In this document: positions 1-9,245 of the stretch, in pieces
Numbering within the stretch: the first letter of the stretch is position 1
How the letters are laid out: each line of letters opens with the position of its first letter
NCBI RefSeq assembly: GCF_003601975.1
Contig: NZ_QZWZ01000002.1
Coordinates: 310,001 to 374,000, forward strand
From: Mesorhizobium waimense
Lineage (GTDB): Bacteria > Pseudomonadota > Alphaproteobacteria > Rhizobiales > Rhizobiaceae
Reading direction: 5' to 3'
DNA: 64,000 bases
Made by a program: the position numbers and the translations under genes
Notes under the pieces: model-generated
Seen by the model: only the letters and a program-made list of their open reading frames with translations
The model's database searches: none
What the model was told of the DNA's origin: nothing

Positions 1-422
1 GCCGCCGCTGCCTTGGCGGACGCCTGGGCGCGCTCGATCTGCACCTCGAGCTTGGCGGTGTCTAGCGCCGCCAGCACATCCCCCTTCTTCACCTGCTGAT
101 TCTCGTTGACCGAGACCGAACGGACAACGCCGGACAGTTCGCTGGAAATATCGACCTGGGTGAGGGGCTGCAGCGTGCCGGTGGCGGAGACCGCAACGGT
201 GAGGTCGGCAATGGCGGCCGGCACGGTCGTGTAGTCGATGTTGGCGGGCGCGCCGGCATACCATTGGTAGCCGCCGATGCTGACGGCAATAGCGATCAGT
301 GCCAGCAGCGCGTAGAGCCAGCCACGACGACGCTTCTTCCTCACGCCGCCTCGATCAAGCCCAAGCGCTGTCTCGATGGCGGAATCCGATTCCGCCTTTG
401 GCGGATTGACAAGCTGGTCCAA
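1..422 (-). CDS. HlyD/MacA-like periplasmic adaptor, N-terminal part (runs off the window)
   Basis: About 140 N-terminal residues are present; the rest lies left of base 1. A short polar leader ends in a basic KKRRR stretch. A single hydrophobic segment (about residues 35-52) follows and would anchor the protein in the inner membrane. After it comes the start of a membrane-fusion fold with the phrases SATGTLQP, VDISSELSGVV and VKKGDVLAALD, which are typical of the biotinyl-lipoyl-like half-motif in MacA/HlyD adaptors. Such proteins link an inner-membrane ABC or RND pump to an outer-membrane channel. No ATG lies in frame before the upstream stop, so a TTG at 422-420 is the likely start; a GTG further in is an alternative. 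The substrate cannot be told. Confidence 0.75.
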   Translation of the reverse strand, partial: MDQLVNPPKAESDSAIETALGLDRGGVRKKRRRGWLYALLALIAIAVSIGGYQWYAGAPANIDYTTVPAAIADLTVAVSATGTLQPLTQVDISSELSGVVRSVSVNENQQVKKGDVLAALDTAKLEVQIERAQASAKAAA

Positions 423-535
423 GCTGGACCCCTATTGATGCGAAAGCGTCCCTATGTGTGTACAGATCAGGCCTGTTGGTTCGGATTTCAAATTAAATTT
501 CGCTCATGTTGGGATCAAGGCGGAGGACTTCTGGC

Positions 536-1447
536 ATGCAGCCGCGGAATTACTTGCTTTACGACGTGTTTACGACCGAGCGGCTGGCCGGCAACCCGCT
601 GGCTGTCGTGCTGGATGGCAAAGGACTGGACACGGCCGCGATGCAGGCCATCGCGCGTGAGTTCAACCTGTCCGAGACGGTCTTCGCGCTGCCGCCCGAC
701 AATCCCAAGCACCGTGCCCGCATTCGCATCTTCACGCCTGACTACGAAATGCCGTTCGCCGGCCATCCGACCGTCGGCTCGGCGATCGCGCTCGCCGAAC
801 GGGCCGGGGATGGGGAGGCCGCCGGCATCTTCGTGCTGGAGGAGAATATCGGTCCGGTGCGCTGCGCCGTCAGCAAGCACGACGGCGCCACCTTCGCCGA
901 GTTCGACCTGGCGAAGCTGCCGGAGCGGCTGGAACTGTCCGCCGCGCCGGAGGCGATCGGTGCCGCCCTTGGCCTCGCGCCGCACGAGATCGGCTTCGAG
1001 AATCATCGCGTCTCGTTCTGGTCGGCGGGCGTGCCTTACGTGACCATCCCCGTCGCCAATCTGGAGGCAGCCGCCCGGATAAAGCTGGACAACCAGGCGT
1101 GGTCAGAACTGGCGCCGCGCAAAAGCGAGTGGGCCTTCGCCAGCCCCTATGTCTACTGCCGCGAGACGGTGAACCACGAAAGCGCTTTCCATGTCCGCAT
1201 GATCGTTCCCGGCAGTCCGTCCTATGAAGACCCCGCGACCGGTTCGGCGGCGGCCGCCTTTGCCGGCGCCATCATGCATTTCGACGGTCCGACGGACGGC
1301 GTTTCGCAGCTGTGGATCGAGCAGGGGCTGGAGATGGGCCGGCCGTCGCGCATCCGTCTCGAACTCAATGTCGAAGGCGGAAAACTGGCGTCCGCCCGCA
1401 TTGGCGGCCATGCCATCAGGGTGGCGGAAGGCAAGCTTTTCGTTTGA
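536..1447 (+). CDS. PhzF-family epimerase/isomerase
   Basis: 303-residue protein of the PhzF/diaminopimelate-epimerase fold. Visible family marks are YDVFTTERLAGNPLAV near the N-terminus, NLSETVF with the presumed catalytic Glu at residue 47, FAGHPTVGSA around residue 80, and DPATGSAAAAF in the second half. Length is normal for the family. The ATG at 536 is preferred over an in-frame earlier one at 506 because a GGAGG sits at 522-526, nine bases upstream, and family members begin at about this point. PhzF itself isomerises a phenazine precursor, but most relatives have no known substrate and nothing nearby suggests phenazine synthesis. The gene stands alone between a transporter gene and tRNA-Lys. 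Confidence 0.88.
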   Translation: MQPRNYLLYDVFTTERLAGNPLAVVLDGKGLDTAAMQAIAREFNLSETVFALPPDNPKHRARIRIFTPDYEMPFAGHPTVGSAIALAERAGDGEAAGIFVLEENIGPVRCAVSKHDGATFAEFDLAKLPERLELSAAPEAIGAALGLAPHEIGFENHRVSFWSAGVPYVTIPVANLEAAARIKLDNQAWSELAPRKSEWAFASPYVYCRETVNHESAFHVRMIVPGSPSYEDPATGSAAAAFAGAIMHFDGPTDGVSQLWIEQGLEMGRPSRIRLELNVEGGKLASARIGGHAIRVAEGKLFV

Positions 1448-1550
1448 GCGCGAGCGGCTTGGTCGATTTGTCGGGAAATGATTCCGGCAGGGCTGGACAT
1501 CCCCGAAATCGGCGGCTATATGCCCGCCGACGCCGGTTTTCCGGCCGAGT

Positions 1551-1626
<76 letters not shown>

Positions 1627-2156
1627 AATTTTTCAAAAACTTGGTGGAAAAGACCTTGGAACGATGGGACGTGAGGCGGTTCGCGTCAACGTGAACGTTC
1701 TTGTTCATAAGCAGCGTTTGCCGGGTTCAAAAACGCGGCTCAGAAACCTGCCGAATCGAAAAGCGATATTGGCGTCCGCAGGCAGCGTTCCGGTCGCAGA
1801 TGAACGAGGAGGCGGCCCGTTGATCGCTGCCTGAGCAAACCGCGGTCGCTAACTTTAAGGTTATGCAGTAAGGTTAATCGCACGTATGAGTTGCATACGG
1901 CAAGATTTGCTTTAAAAGTAGTGGCCGCGCTAGCCTTGGCGGGGCTTGGCTGGGTCCGAAAAACTAGCGCGACCTCTACCCGACGATCTGCGTCGGATGT
2001 CTCAAATTAGGACAGCGTGGCTAACGAACAGTTAACGATGTTCTTGGTCCGTGATCCGCTGTCCACCGCACCTATTCATCCTGCGAAAGCGTGGTCGCGA
2101 GTAGAGCGGCCACGCTGTCTTCAAATGCATCGGCAGCGTTGAAACTCTGACCGGAT
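1627..2156. other. gene-free stretch between tRNA-Lys and cobT
   Basis: No convincing coding sequence is seen here; the short open frames lack family resemblance and a ribosome site. One perfect 8-bp inverted repeat, CGCGCTAG at 1926-1933 and CTAGCGCG at 1964-1971, encloses about 30 bases. It could be a weak transcript end for the cob genes arriving from the right, but there is no T-run, so this is only a guess. Confidence 0.4.
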
Positions 2157-3167
2157 TTACTTTTCCGACACACCGGCTTCCGCAAAACTCGCCATGCGGG
2201 CGTGGCATTCCAGCGCCGAGCGGACGACGTTGACCGCGAGACAAGCGCCGGAGCCTTCGCCAAGCCGCATGCCGAGATCGAGCAACGGCGGCAGGCCGAG
2301 CGCCTCCAATAGACGACGGTGGCCGGACTCGGCCGAGACGTGGGCCGCGATCGTGTGGGCGAGGCCGGTCGGGTGCAGCCTTGCGAGGGGAGCAGCGGCG
2401 GCGCTGCAGACAAAGCCGTCGAGCAACACCGGCACATTGTTGTGGCGCGCGGCGAGCGTCGCGCCGAAGATGGCGGCAAGCTCGCGCCCGCCAAGCGTGG
2501 CGGCGATCTTCAACGGGTCGGTCAGAGCCGCGGCGTGGCGCTTCAGGCCGGCCTCGATGGCCGTGACCTTGCGCTTCAGGCCGGCATCGTCGACGCCCGT
2601 GCCGCGCCCGGTCCACTTCTCCGCGCCGCCGCCGAACAGTGCCGCCGAAATGGCTGCGGCCGACGTCGTGTTGCCGATGCCCATTTCGCCGAAGCAGACG
2701 AGGTCGATATCGTTCGTCACAGCGTCGTAGCCGGCCGAGACGGCGGCAAGGAAGGCCGTCTCGTCCATTGCCGCCGCTTGCGTGAAATCGCCGGTCGGGT
2801 GCTCCAGATCGAGCGGAATGACGTCGAGTTCGGCGCCGGCGATGCGGGCAAGCTGATTGATGGCGGCACCCCCGCCGGCGAAATTCGCCACCATCTGCAC
2901 GGTGACCTCGGACGGGAAAGCCGACACGCCCTGCGCGGTGACGCCGTGGTTGCCGGCGAAGACGAAGACTTTGACGCGGTCGAGCTGCGGCATGTCACGG
3001 CCCTGCCAGCGCGCCAGCCAGGTGGCGATGGTTTCGAGACGGCCGAGGCTACCTTGCGGCTTGGTCAGCGTGTCCTGGCGGCGGGCGACGGCTGTCGCTG
3101 CCGTGTCGCTGCCGGCCGGCAGGTCGAGGCAAGCGGCGCGCAGTTCATCAAGCGATTTGAAGGGCAT
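2157..3167 (-). CDS. cobT: nicotinate-nucleotide--dimethylbenzimidazole phosphoribosyltransferase
   Basis: 336-residue enzyme (called CobU in Pseudomonas denitrificans nomenclature). It moves phosphoribose from nicotinate mononucleotide to 5,6-dimethylbenzimidazole, making alpha-ribazole phosphate for the lower loop of cobalamin. The N-terminal TLTKPQGSLGRLE, the central FAGNHGV and FGEMGIGNTTSAAA, and the C-terminal GMRLGEGSGA are the strong family signatures; the Glu in the last is the known catalytic base of the Salmonella enzyme. It is the last gene of the minus-strand cob run, 24 bp after cobS. It should not be confused with the cobaltochelatase subunit also named CobT. Confidence 0.95.
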   Translation of the reverse strand: MPFKSLDELRAACLDLPAGSDTAATAVARRQDTLTKPQGSLGRLETIATWLARWQGRDMPQLDRVKVFVFAGNHGVTAQGVSAFPSEVTVQMVANFAGGGAAINQLARIAGAELDVIPLDLEHPTGDFTQAAAMDETAFLAAVSAGYDAVTNDIDLVCFGEMGIGNTTSAAAISAALFGGGAEKWTGRGTGVDDAGLKRKVTAIEAGLKRHAAALTDPLKIAATLGGRELAAIFGATLAARHNNVPVLLDGFVCSAAAAPLARLHPTGLAHTIAAHVSAESGHRRLLEALGLPPLLDLGMRLGEGSGACLAVNVVRSALECHARMASFAEAGVSEK

Positions 3168-3191
3168 GGGGGCAAAATCTCCGGGGAAGAG

Positions 3192-3968
3192 TCAGGATTG
3201 GGAAACGGAAGCGACGAGCAGGATCGTGATCTCGCCCAGCTGCTGCAGGGCGCCGACCGTATCGCCGGTCTGGCCATCGATCTGGTTGAGGCAAAGGGCG
3301 CGGAACGCTGCAAACAGCAGGCCAAGCAGGATGACCGCGACAATGGCGCCTCCGGGCCCGAGCAAGAGCAGCGGGACCGCGCCGAGTACGGCACCGGCTA
3401 TGGCGGTTTCGACCGAAGCGGTGCCGGCGCCGGCCGAGAGGCCGTCGGACCGCGCTGAGGGCAAGAGATGCATGAAGGCGCCCAGCAAGCCGCGTGAGGC
3501 GGCGTGCGCGGCAATGAGGGCGAAGAGCGCCTGTGTGGGGTCGACGAGTTGTGAAAGCGCGCTCCAGCGGATCAGCAGCGACAGGGCCAGCGCCGATGCA
3601 CCGTAGGCGCCGATGCGGCTGTCGCGCATGATCTCCAGTTTCAGGCCGCGCGTCTTGCCGCCGCCAAAGCCGTCGGCGACATCGGACAGCCCGTCCTCAT
3701 GCAAACAGCCGGTGGTGAGCAAGGTTGCCGCCAAGGCAAGTGCCGCTGCCGGACCCATGGCAAGGCCGAACCGTTCCGCCGTGGCGTAGACGACCGCGCC
3801 GATCAGGCCGACGGCAAGGCCGGCGACCGGCGCGGCCCAGATCGCGGCGGCGAGGCTGCGGCCGCGAAAGTCGAAGACGGGCAGCGGCAGTCTTGTGAAG
3901 AAAACCAGGCAAAGCGCGATGTCGTCGAGGATTTGTCGGGGCGAAAGGGTCAAATTCCGGAGCTTCAT
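3192..3968 (-). CDS. cobS: adenosylcobinamide-GDP ribazoletransferase (cobalamin synthase)
   Basis: 258-residue inner-membrane protein (CobV in P. denitrificans naming). It joins alpha-ribazole to adenosylcobinamide-GDP, the last step of nucleotide-loop assembly. Several Ala/Leu-rich hydrophobic segments are visible, and the family signature LHEDGLSDVADGFGGG near residue 90 carries the Asp residues thought to bind metal. The N-terminal FFTRLPLP is also characteristic. It lies between cobB (4 bp upstream on its strand) and cobT, so the loop-assembly enzymes form the tail of the operon. Confidence 0.94.
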   Translation of the reverse strand: MKLRNLTLSPRQILDDIALCLVFFTRLPLPVFDFRGRSLAAAIWAAPVAGLAVGLIGAVVYATAERFGLAMGPAAALALAATLLTTGCLHEDGLSDVADGFGGGKTRGLKLEIMRDSRIGAYGASALALSLLIRWSALSQLVDPTQALFALIAAHAASRGLLGAFMHLLPSARSDGLSAGAGTASVETAIAGAVLGAVPLLLLGPGGAIVAVILLGLLFAAFRALCLNQIDGQTGDTVGALQQLGEITILLVASVSQS

Positions 3969-3971
3969 GCC

Positions 3972-5282
3972 CTAGCTCCTCGCAATGGCATGGAAGAACG
4001 TGCCGCTGACATGGCCGCGCCGGTAGCCGGAGGCGCCGAGCGGATTGCCTTGGCCGTCGGCGAGGTCGGCCAGCGGCTCATCATTGCCGGCAGCAAGCAT
4101 CTGCGCATAGTGGAACTCATGGCCACGGACCAGCGTGCCCTGGCCTCCCAGCGGACAATCGGCACGCAGCCGCGCCTCGCGGTAGCCGAGGTTCATCTTG
4201 CGCCTGGCGAAGCTGGTCGAATGGCCGAGCAGGCCGAGCATTTTGTGCGTCTCGCCCGACGCATCCTCCAGCGTCTCGCCCAGCACCATGAAGCCGCCGC
4301 ACTCGCCGTGGACGGGTTTCGTTGCAGCGAATTTTGCCATGCCGGCACGGAAATCTTCAGCATTGGCAAGGCGGCCGGCGTGAAGCTCCGGATAGCCGCC
4401 CGGCAACCAGCAGACGTCGCAGCTTTCGTCGGGCGCCTCGTCGGCGAGCGGCGAGAAGGGGACGATCTCGGCGCCGGCCTTGCGCCAATACGCGGCGACA
4501 TGCGGGTAGAGGAAAGTGAAGGCGGCGTCTTCGGCCAATGCTATGCGCCGGCCGGGTGGCTGCAAGGCATCGCCGAAGCCGCCAGGAGCTGGTTGGAATG
4601 GCGCCGCCAGCGTCATGATGGCATCGAGGTCGAGCGATTTTTCCGCCATGTCGGCCAAAAGGTCGAGATGCGCCATCAGGTTCTCATATTCGCCGGCCTG
4701 GACGAGGCCGAGATGGCGTTCGGGCAGGTTGAGCGTGGGATCGCGCAGGATGGCGCCGACAACGGGCAGGCCGAGCGCCTCGATCGCATCGCCGCAGAGC
4801 CGGAGATGGCGTTCGCTGCCGAGCCGGTTGAGCACGACGCCGGCCATGCGCACGCCGGGATCATAGGTGGCAAAGCCCTTGGCGACGGCTGCGGCAGTCG
4901 TCGACTGTCCGGACACGTCGAGCACCAGCAGCACCGGCAGGCCGTAGAGCCGCGCGAGATCGGCCGCCGAGCCGGAGCGCCCGGCCGGCGCGGGTATGCC
5001 GTCGAACAGGCCCATGGCGCTTTCGAGGAAGATGAAGTCGGCATCCTCGGTTGCGTTGCCGGCGAGCGCGTTGAGCAAGGTGGGCGACATCGCCCAGCTG
5101 TCAAGGTTGACGCCGGACAGCCCTGTCGCGGCGGTGTGGAAGCCGGGGTCGATATAGTCAGGACCGGATTTGGCGCCACGCACCTTGACGCCGCGCCGGG
5201 CCAGCGCACGCAGGATGCCGATGGTGACACTGGTCTTGCCCGAGCCCGAGCGCGGCGCGCCGATGATGATGGCGCGGGTCAT
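3972..5282 (-). CDS. cobB: cobyrinate / hydrogenobyrinate a,c-diamide synthase
   Basis: 436-residue ATP-dependent amidotransferase that amidates the a and c side chains of hydrogenobyrinate using glutamine. The N-terminal P-loop-like GAPRSGSGKTSVTIG begins a dethiobiotin-synthetase-like domain. The second half is a class I glutaminase domain with the nucleophile region VHGECGGFMVLGE near residue 325 and a distal HEFHYAQ. Its start overlaps the cobA stop by four bases (ATGA), indicating coupled translation. The product feeds CobN-dependent cobalt insertion. Confidence 0.95.
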   Translation of the reverse strand: MTRAIIIGAPRSGSGKTSVTIGILRALARRGVKVRGAKSGPDYIDPGFHTAATGLSGVNLDSWAMSPTLLNALAGNATEDADFIFLESAMGLFDGIPAPAGRSGSAADLARLYGLPVLLVLDVSGQSTTAAAVAKGFATYDPGVRMAGVVLNRLGSERHLRLCGDAIEALGLPVVGAILRDPTLNLPERHLGLVQAGEYENLMAHLDLLADMAEKSLDLDAIMTLAAPFQPAPGGFGDALQPPGRRIALAEDAAFTFLYPHVAAYWRKAGAEIVPFSPLADEAPDESCDVCWLPGGYPELHAGRLANAEDFRAGMAKFAATKPVHGECGGFMVLGETLEDASGETHKMLGLLGHSTSFARRKMNLGYREARLRADCPLGGQGTLVRGHEFHYAQMLAAGNDEPLADLADGQGNPLGASGYRRGHVSGTFFHAIARS

Positions 5283-6097
5283 GGCTCGCCCGCCAATGCC
5301 GCGCGCATGGCGACAATGCCGCCGACGACGATCAGCGCCGGCGCGGTCAAGCCGGCTGCGGCCGCCTCTTCAGCGATGGTGGAGAGCGTGGCGACGACGA
5401 TGCGCTCCTGCGGAGTCGTGGCGGACACGATCACCGCGGCCGGCGTCGAGGGTGCCAGGCCGCCGTCGAGGAGGGAGGCTGCGATGACCGGCAGATTGGC
5501 CATGCCCATATAGACGACCATGGGCTGGCCGGTGCGGGCGATTGCCGCCCAGTCGAGATCGTCTTCGGCGCCGGCGGCGTGGCCGGTCGCCAGGATCACT
5601 GCCTTGTTGATGCCACGCATTGTGGCGGGAATGCCGGCGGCGGCGAGTGCGCTGAGGCCCGACGTCAGCCCGGTCAGAACGCGGAACGGGATGTTTTCGC
5701 GCGCAAGTGCCAACGCTTCTTCGCCGCCACGGCCGAAAATATAGGGGTCGCCACCCTTCAGCCGGACGACCCTGCGGCCTTGGCGCGCCAGACGCACGAG
5801 CAAAGCGGTGATGTCGTCCTGTTTCATCGACGGCTGGCCGCCGCGCTTGCCGGCATAGAAGAGTTCGGCGTCGGCCGCCACCGCGACGGCATCGGGCGAG
5901 ACCAACGCGTCATAGACGAGCGCGTCGCATTGGCCGAGGGCGGCCAGCACTTCCAGCGTCAGGCAGCCGGGATCGCCGGGGCCGGCGCCGGCCAGCCAGA
6001 CATGTCCGGGCTCCAGTTCGCGCGGCTTGAAGTTCAGCCGTGCGAGCGCCTGCTCGACCGTTGCGTTTCCGCTCTTATGCTTGGCGCTGCCGCTCAC
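5279..6097 (-). CDS. cobA: uroporphyrinogen-III C-methyltransferase
   Basis: 272-residue SUMT. It methylates uroporphyrinogen III twice with S-adenosylmethionine to give precorrin-2, the entry point of the pathway. The tetrapyrrole-methylase fold is clear: [11 protein letters not shown] near the N-terminus, [24 protein letters not shown] near residue 120, and TGLTSGLSA. It is a stand-alone methylase with no CysG dehydrogenase/chelatase or HemD domain attached. The gene overlaps cobB and cobM by four bases each. The first ~25 residues are polar and look like a short extension. Confidence 0.95.
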   Translation of the reverse strand: MSGSAKHKSGNATVEQALARLNFKPRELEPGHVWLAGAGPGDPGCLTLEVLAALGQCDALVYDALVSPDAVAVAADAELFYAGKRGGQPSMKQDDITALLVRLARQGRRVVRLKGGDPYIFGRGGEEALALARENIPFRVLTGLTSGLSALAAAGIPATMRGINKAVILATGHAAGAEDDLDWAAIARTGQPMVVYMGMANLPVIAASLLDGGLAPSTPAAVIVSATTPQERIVVATLSTIAEEAAAAGLTAPALIVVGGIVAMRAALAGEP

Positions 6098-6858
6098 AAC
6101 CCGTCCCGTCCGCGAAAACGCCGCTGGTAGTGGGCGTCATAAAGTGAACTCTCGCCAAAATCCTGCGCTGCCAGCGAACTGCCGACGAAGATGATCGCCG
6201 TGCGCTCGATCGGATCGGCGGCCAGCTGCGCCTCGATGGTCGCCAGCGTGCCGGTCAGCACGCGCTCGTCCGGCCAGGAGGCGCGGAAGACCACCGCCAC
6301 CGGGCAATCGGCGCCATAGAGCGGCGTCAGCTCGGCGACGACGCGGTCGATGGCATGGATGGCGAGATGGATGGCGAGCGTGGCGCCAGTGCGGCCGAAG
6401 CCGGCCAGCGTCTCGCCGGGTGGCATCTTCGAGGCGCGGCCGGAGACGCGGGTCAGCACCAGGCTCTGCGCGACTTCGGGAATGGTGAGTTCGCGGCGCA
6501 GCGCTGCGGCGGCGGCAGCGAAAGAGGGCACGCCCGGTGTCAGCGTATAAGGGATGCTGTGCTTCTCCAGCCGTCGGATCTGCTCGGCCACCGCGCTCCA
6601 CACCGACAGGTCGCCAGAGTGCAGGCGGGCGACATCGTGGCCGTCCCTGTGGGCGGCCAGATATTCGGCCTCGATCTCGTCCAGCGACATTGGTGCGGTG
6701 TCGATTATCTTTGTCCCGGGAGCGCAGTGCTGCAGCAATTCCGGGGCGACGATCGAGCCGGCATGGAGGCAGACCGGACAGCTGGCCAGCAGCCTTGCAC
6801 CGCGCAGGGTGATGAGGTCGGCGGCGCCCGGTCCGGCGCCGATGAAATGGACGGTCAT
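6094..6858 (-). CDS. cobM: precorrin-4 C11-methyltransferase
   Basis: 254-residue SAM-dependent tetrapyrrole methylase that converts precorrin-4 to precorrin-5. The start [17 protein letters not shown] is the family signature. SGDLSVWSA takes the place of the GDP loop, and [13 protein letters not shown] follows, as in other CobM proteins. The four-base overlap with cobE upstream (ATGA at 6855-6858) and with cobA downstream shows one tightly coupled message. Length fits the family. Confidence 0.94.
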   Translation of the reverse strand: MTVHFIGAGPGAADLITLRGARLLASCPVCLHAGSIVAPELLQHCAPGTKIIDTAPMSLDEIEAEYLAAHRDGHDVARLHSGDLSVWSAVAEQIRRLEKHSIPYTLTPGVPSFAAAAAALRRELTIPEVAQSLVLTRVSGRASKMPPGETLAGFGRTGATLAIHLAIHAIDRVVAELTPLYGADCPVAVVFRASWPDERVLTGTLATIEAQLAADPIERTAIIFVGSSLAAQDFGESSLYDAHYQRRFRGRDGL

Positions 6859-7259
6859 GCCGCATCTCCGCTGATGGCGATGGCGCAGGTGACCGGGCCG
6901 AGCACGGTGCGCGGCCCCAGCAGCTTTGCGCCCTGGCCGGCCGCAGCGAGGGCTGATGCTTCCGAGACCGACGGTGTGCCAGCCTTCGACTGAGACAGGT
7001 CGGAGCGGCTAAGCGTGCCAGACGATGCAGACTTCAGAGCATCGTCCTCTACAACGATCACCGGGAGAGCGAGTTCGCGCCCAGCGGAGAAGATTGCCGG
7101 TTCGTCCTGCTTAACAGAGGCGGTCGCCAATGCAGACAGCGCCGTCATCGCCAGCCCGTGCGCCTCCAGCGCGGTTTCTATCGCCGCAAGCACCTCGCCT
7201 GCGTTGACGCCTTTGCGGCTGCCGATGCCTGCGACCATCATGGCTTCACCCAGCTCCAT
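6855..7259 (-). CDS. cobE: cobalamin biosynthesis protein CobE (CbiG C-terminal-like)
   Basis: 134-residue small protein resembling the C-terminal domain of Cbi[20 protein letters not shown] at the N-terminus, [15 protein letters not shown] in the middle, and [11 protein letters not shown] followed by [16 protein letters not shown] at the end are characteristic. CobE is needed for aerobic cobalamin synthesis but its exact step is unsettled. The start chosen is the ATG at 7259, which gives a 22-bp overlap with the end of cobL; the same frame stays open upstream, but that part is shadow coding of cobL. Confidence 0.88.
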   Translation of the reverse strand: MELGEAMMVAGIGSRKGVNAGEVLAAIETALEAHGLAMTALSALATASVKQDEPAIFSAGRELALPVIVVEDDALKSASSGTLSRSDLSQSKAGTPSVSEASALAAAGQGAKLLGPRTVLGPVTCAIAISGDAA

Positions 7260-8476
7260 TGGGTGACCGGCATGGCCGGCCGCCAGGCCTGCATCGAACC
7301 GACCGGGGAGGCGCGCGAAATGGCGATGCGGGTGAGGTCGCCGCCATGCTTGGTGTGCTGGGCAAGGAGCAAGGCCTCCATCTCCAGCGTCACCGCATTG
7401 ACGACCAGCCGGCCGCCAGAGGGCAAAGCCTTGATGGCTGCGCGGAGCACGCCGGTATCGCTGCCACCGCCGCCGATGAAGATGGCATCGGGTGTGTCCA
7501 GTTTGGCCAACGCCTTCGGCGCCGAACCTTCGACGACGACAAGGCCTGGGACGCCACAAGCAGCTGCGTTGCGATGGATGCGGGCGGCACGGGTCGAATC
7601 GACCTCGATGGCGATGGTGCGCATCGAGGGGTGGGCAAGCATCCATTCGATGCCGATGGAACCGGAACCGGCGCCGATATCCCACAGCAGTTCGCCGCGC
7701 CTCGGCGCCAGTGCCGACAGGGTCATGGCGCGGATCTCGCGCTTGGTGATCTGGCCGTCATGATCGAACAGATGATCGGCGAGGCCTGGTGTCAGCGGCA
7801 GGATTCGGGCATCCGGAGTTGAGTCAACCTCGATCGCCAGCACGTTGAGAGGGTTGATGGTTTCGAGGTCGAAGGCGTCGGCGCGGGTCGACCGCGCGTT
7901 TTCGCTAGGTCCCCCCAGGGCCTCCAGGACCGTCAGCCGCGAGGCGCCGAAGTCGAGTTCGGTCAGCAGCCGCGCGATGGCAGCCGGCGCGTCGGCGTCG
8001 GAGGTCAGGGCAAGGACGCGGGTGCCGGGGTGCAGCAGCGGCCGGATCAGATCGATCGAGTGGCCATGCAGGGAAATGGTCTCGATGTCCTGCAAGGCCC
8101 AGCCGAGACGGGATGCGGCCAGCGAAAGCGACGATGGCGCGGGGATGACATGCATGTCCTGCGTCTTCACCTTGCGGGCAAGGGTGGCGCCAACGCCATG
8201 GAAGAACGGGTCGCCGGAGGCGAGCACGCAGACGTTCTTGCCGGCCAGCGCCAGCACGCCGCGCATGTCCGGGTCGAAGGGAGTCGGCCAGGCGCGGGCT
8301 TCGCCCTTGACGATCGCCGCCACCAGCGCAAGGTGGCGCTTGCCCCCGAAGACGAACTCGGCCCCTGCGATCCGCCGCTTGGCCTCGTCGCCGAGACCCG
8401 CTAAACCGTCCTCGCCGATGCCGACGATTGTGAGCCATGAGTTGAGCTTGGCGCCGCGCGGACCCTCAGCAGGCAT
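7238..8476 (-). CDS. cobL: precorrin-6Y C5,15-methyltransferase (decarboxylating)
   Basis: 412-residue fusion of two methylases. Residues about 13-205 form a CbiE-like tetrapyrrole methylase (LTIVGIGEDGLAGLG, VLASGDPFFHGVG). Residues about 230-412 form a CbiT-like Rossmann methylase (LLWDIGAGSGSIGIEWM, FIGGGGSDTGVL). Together they methylate C5 and C15 and decarboxylate the acetate side chain at C12. Size matches P. denitrificans CobL. The ATG at 8476-8474 shares two bases with the ATG of cobK on the other strand. A GGTGGGG lies just upstream on the minus strand and can act as a ribosome site. Confidence 0.94.
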   Translation of the reverse strand: MPAEGPRGAKLNSWLTIVGIGEDGLAGLGDEAKRRIAGAEFVFGGKRHLALVAAIVKGEARAWPTPFDPDMRGVLALAGKNVCVLASGDPFFHGVGATLARKVKTQDMHVIPAPSSLSLAASRLGWALQDIETISLHGHSIDLIRPLLHPGTRVLALTSDADAPAAIARLLTELDFGASRLTVLEALGGPSENARSTRADAFDLETINPLNVLAIEVDSTPDARILPLTPGLADHLFDHDGQITKREIRAMTLSALAPRRGELLWDIGAGSGSIGIEWMLAHPSMRTIAIEVDSTRAARIHRNAAACGVPGLVVVEGSAPKALAKLDTPDAIFIGGGGSDTGVLRAAIKALPSGGRLVVNAVTLEMEALLLAQHTKHGGDLTRIAISRASPVGSMQAWRPAMPVTQWSWVKP

Positions 8477-9245
8477 GATGCCCCACCGTATTCTGATCCT
8501 CGGCGGAACCACCGAAGCCCGGCAGCTGGCGGGAAAGCTGGCTCTTCGCGCCGACCTCTCGGTCACGCTGTCGTTGGCCGGCCGCACCGAAAGCCCTGTG
8601 ACGCAAGGCGTTCCCGTCCGCACCGGAGGGTTTGGCGGCGTGCCCGGGCTGGCGGCGTATCTCGAGGAAGCCGGTACGGCTTTGCTGATCGATGCCACGC
8701 ATCCCTATGCGGCGCGAATTTCGGCCAATGCAGCGGACGCGGCGCAGCTTTCCGGCGTGCCGATCATGGCGCTCAGGCGTCCCGGCTGGGAGCCCGTCGA
8801 CAGCGACAGCTGGACGCTGGTCGCCACCGTGGCTGGCGCGGTCGAGGCCCTCGGCGAGGCGCCGCGCCGTGTCTTCCTGGCACTCGGACGGCAAGAGGTG
8901 GCCGCCTTCGAAGCGGCACCCCAACACCACTATCTCATCCGCAGCGTCGATCCGGTCGAGCCGAGGCTGGCGGTGCCGGTCGCAACCTATCTGCTGGCGC
9001 GCGGACCGTTCCGGGAAGCCGACGAACGCGCGCTGCTTGTCGAGCATGGCATCAACGTCATCGTGTCCAAGAACAGTGGCGGCGAGGCGACCTACGGCAA
9101 GATCGCCGCGGCACGAGCGGTCGGCATCGGCGTGATAATGGTGCGCAGGCCGGAGCTGCCAGACGTTCCGTCGGCTGAAACCGTCGAAGCGCTCGCCGCG
9201 ATGGTCGATCATTTTCTCGAACCCGTGGCGGAGCGCGGTGTGTAG
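8475..9245 (+). CDS. cobK: precorrin-6A reductase
   Basis: 256-residue NADPH-dependent reductase converting precorrin-6A to precorrin-6B. Family marks are ILILGGTTEARQLA at the N-terminus, IDATHPYAARIS near residue 75, FLALGRQEVAAF, and the C-terminal SKNSGGEATYGKIAAAR. It is the only plus-strand gene inside the minus-strand cob block. It starts head-to-head with cobL with no spacer, and its last 37 bases overlap the end of cobJ tail-to-tail. A second ATG at 8478 is an equally good start. Neither has a clear Shine-Dalgarno site, and its promoter must lie inside cobL. Confidence 0.93.
   Translation: MMPHRILILGGTTEARQLAGKLALRADLSVTLSLAGRTESPVTQGVPVRTGGFGGVPGLAAYLEEAGTALLIDATHPYAARISANAADAAQLSGVPIMALRRPGWEPVDSDSWTLVATVAGAVEALGEAPRRVFLALGRQEVAAFEAAPQHHYLIRSVDPVEPRLAVPVATYLLARGPFREADERALLVEHGINVIVSKNSGGEATYGKIAAARAVGIGVIMVRRPELPDVPSAETVEALAAMVDHFLEPVAERGV

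Noticed and set aside
1690..1705. GTTC repeats near 1690 as a LexA box
   Set aside because: Spacing between the GTTC units is two bases, not seven.
3699..5513. 604-codon open frame on the plus strand
   Set aside because: Shadow of cobS, cobB and cobA, which are all firmly identified on the minus strand.
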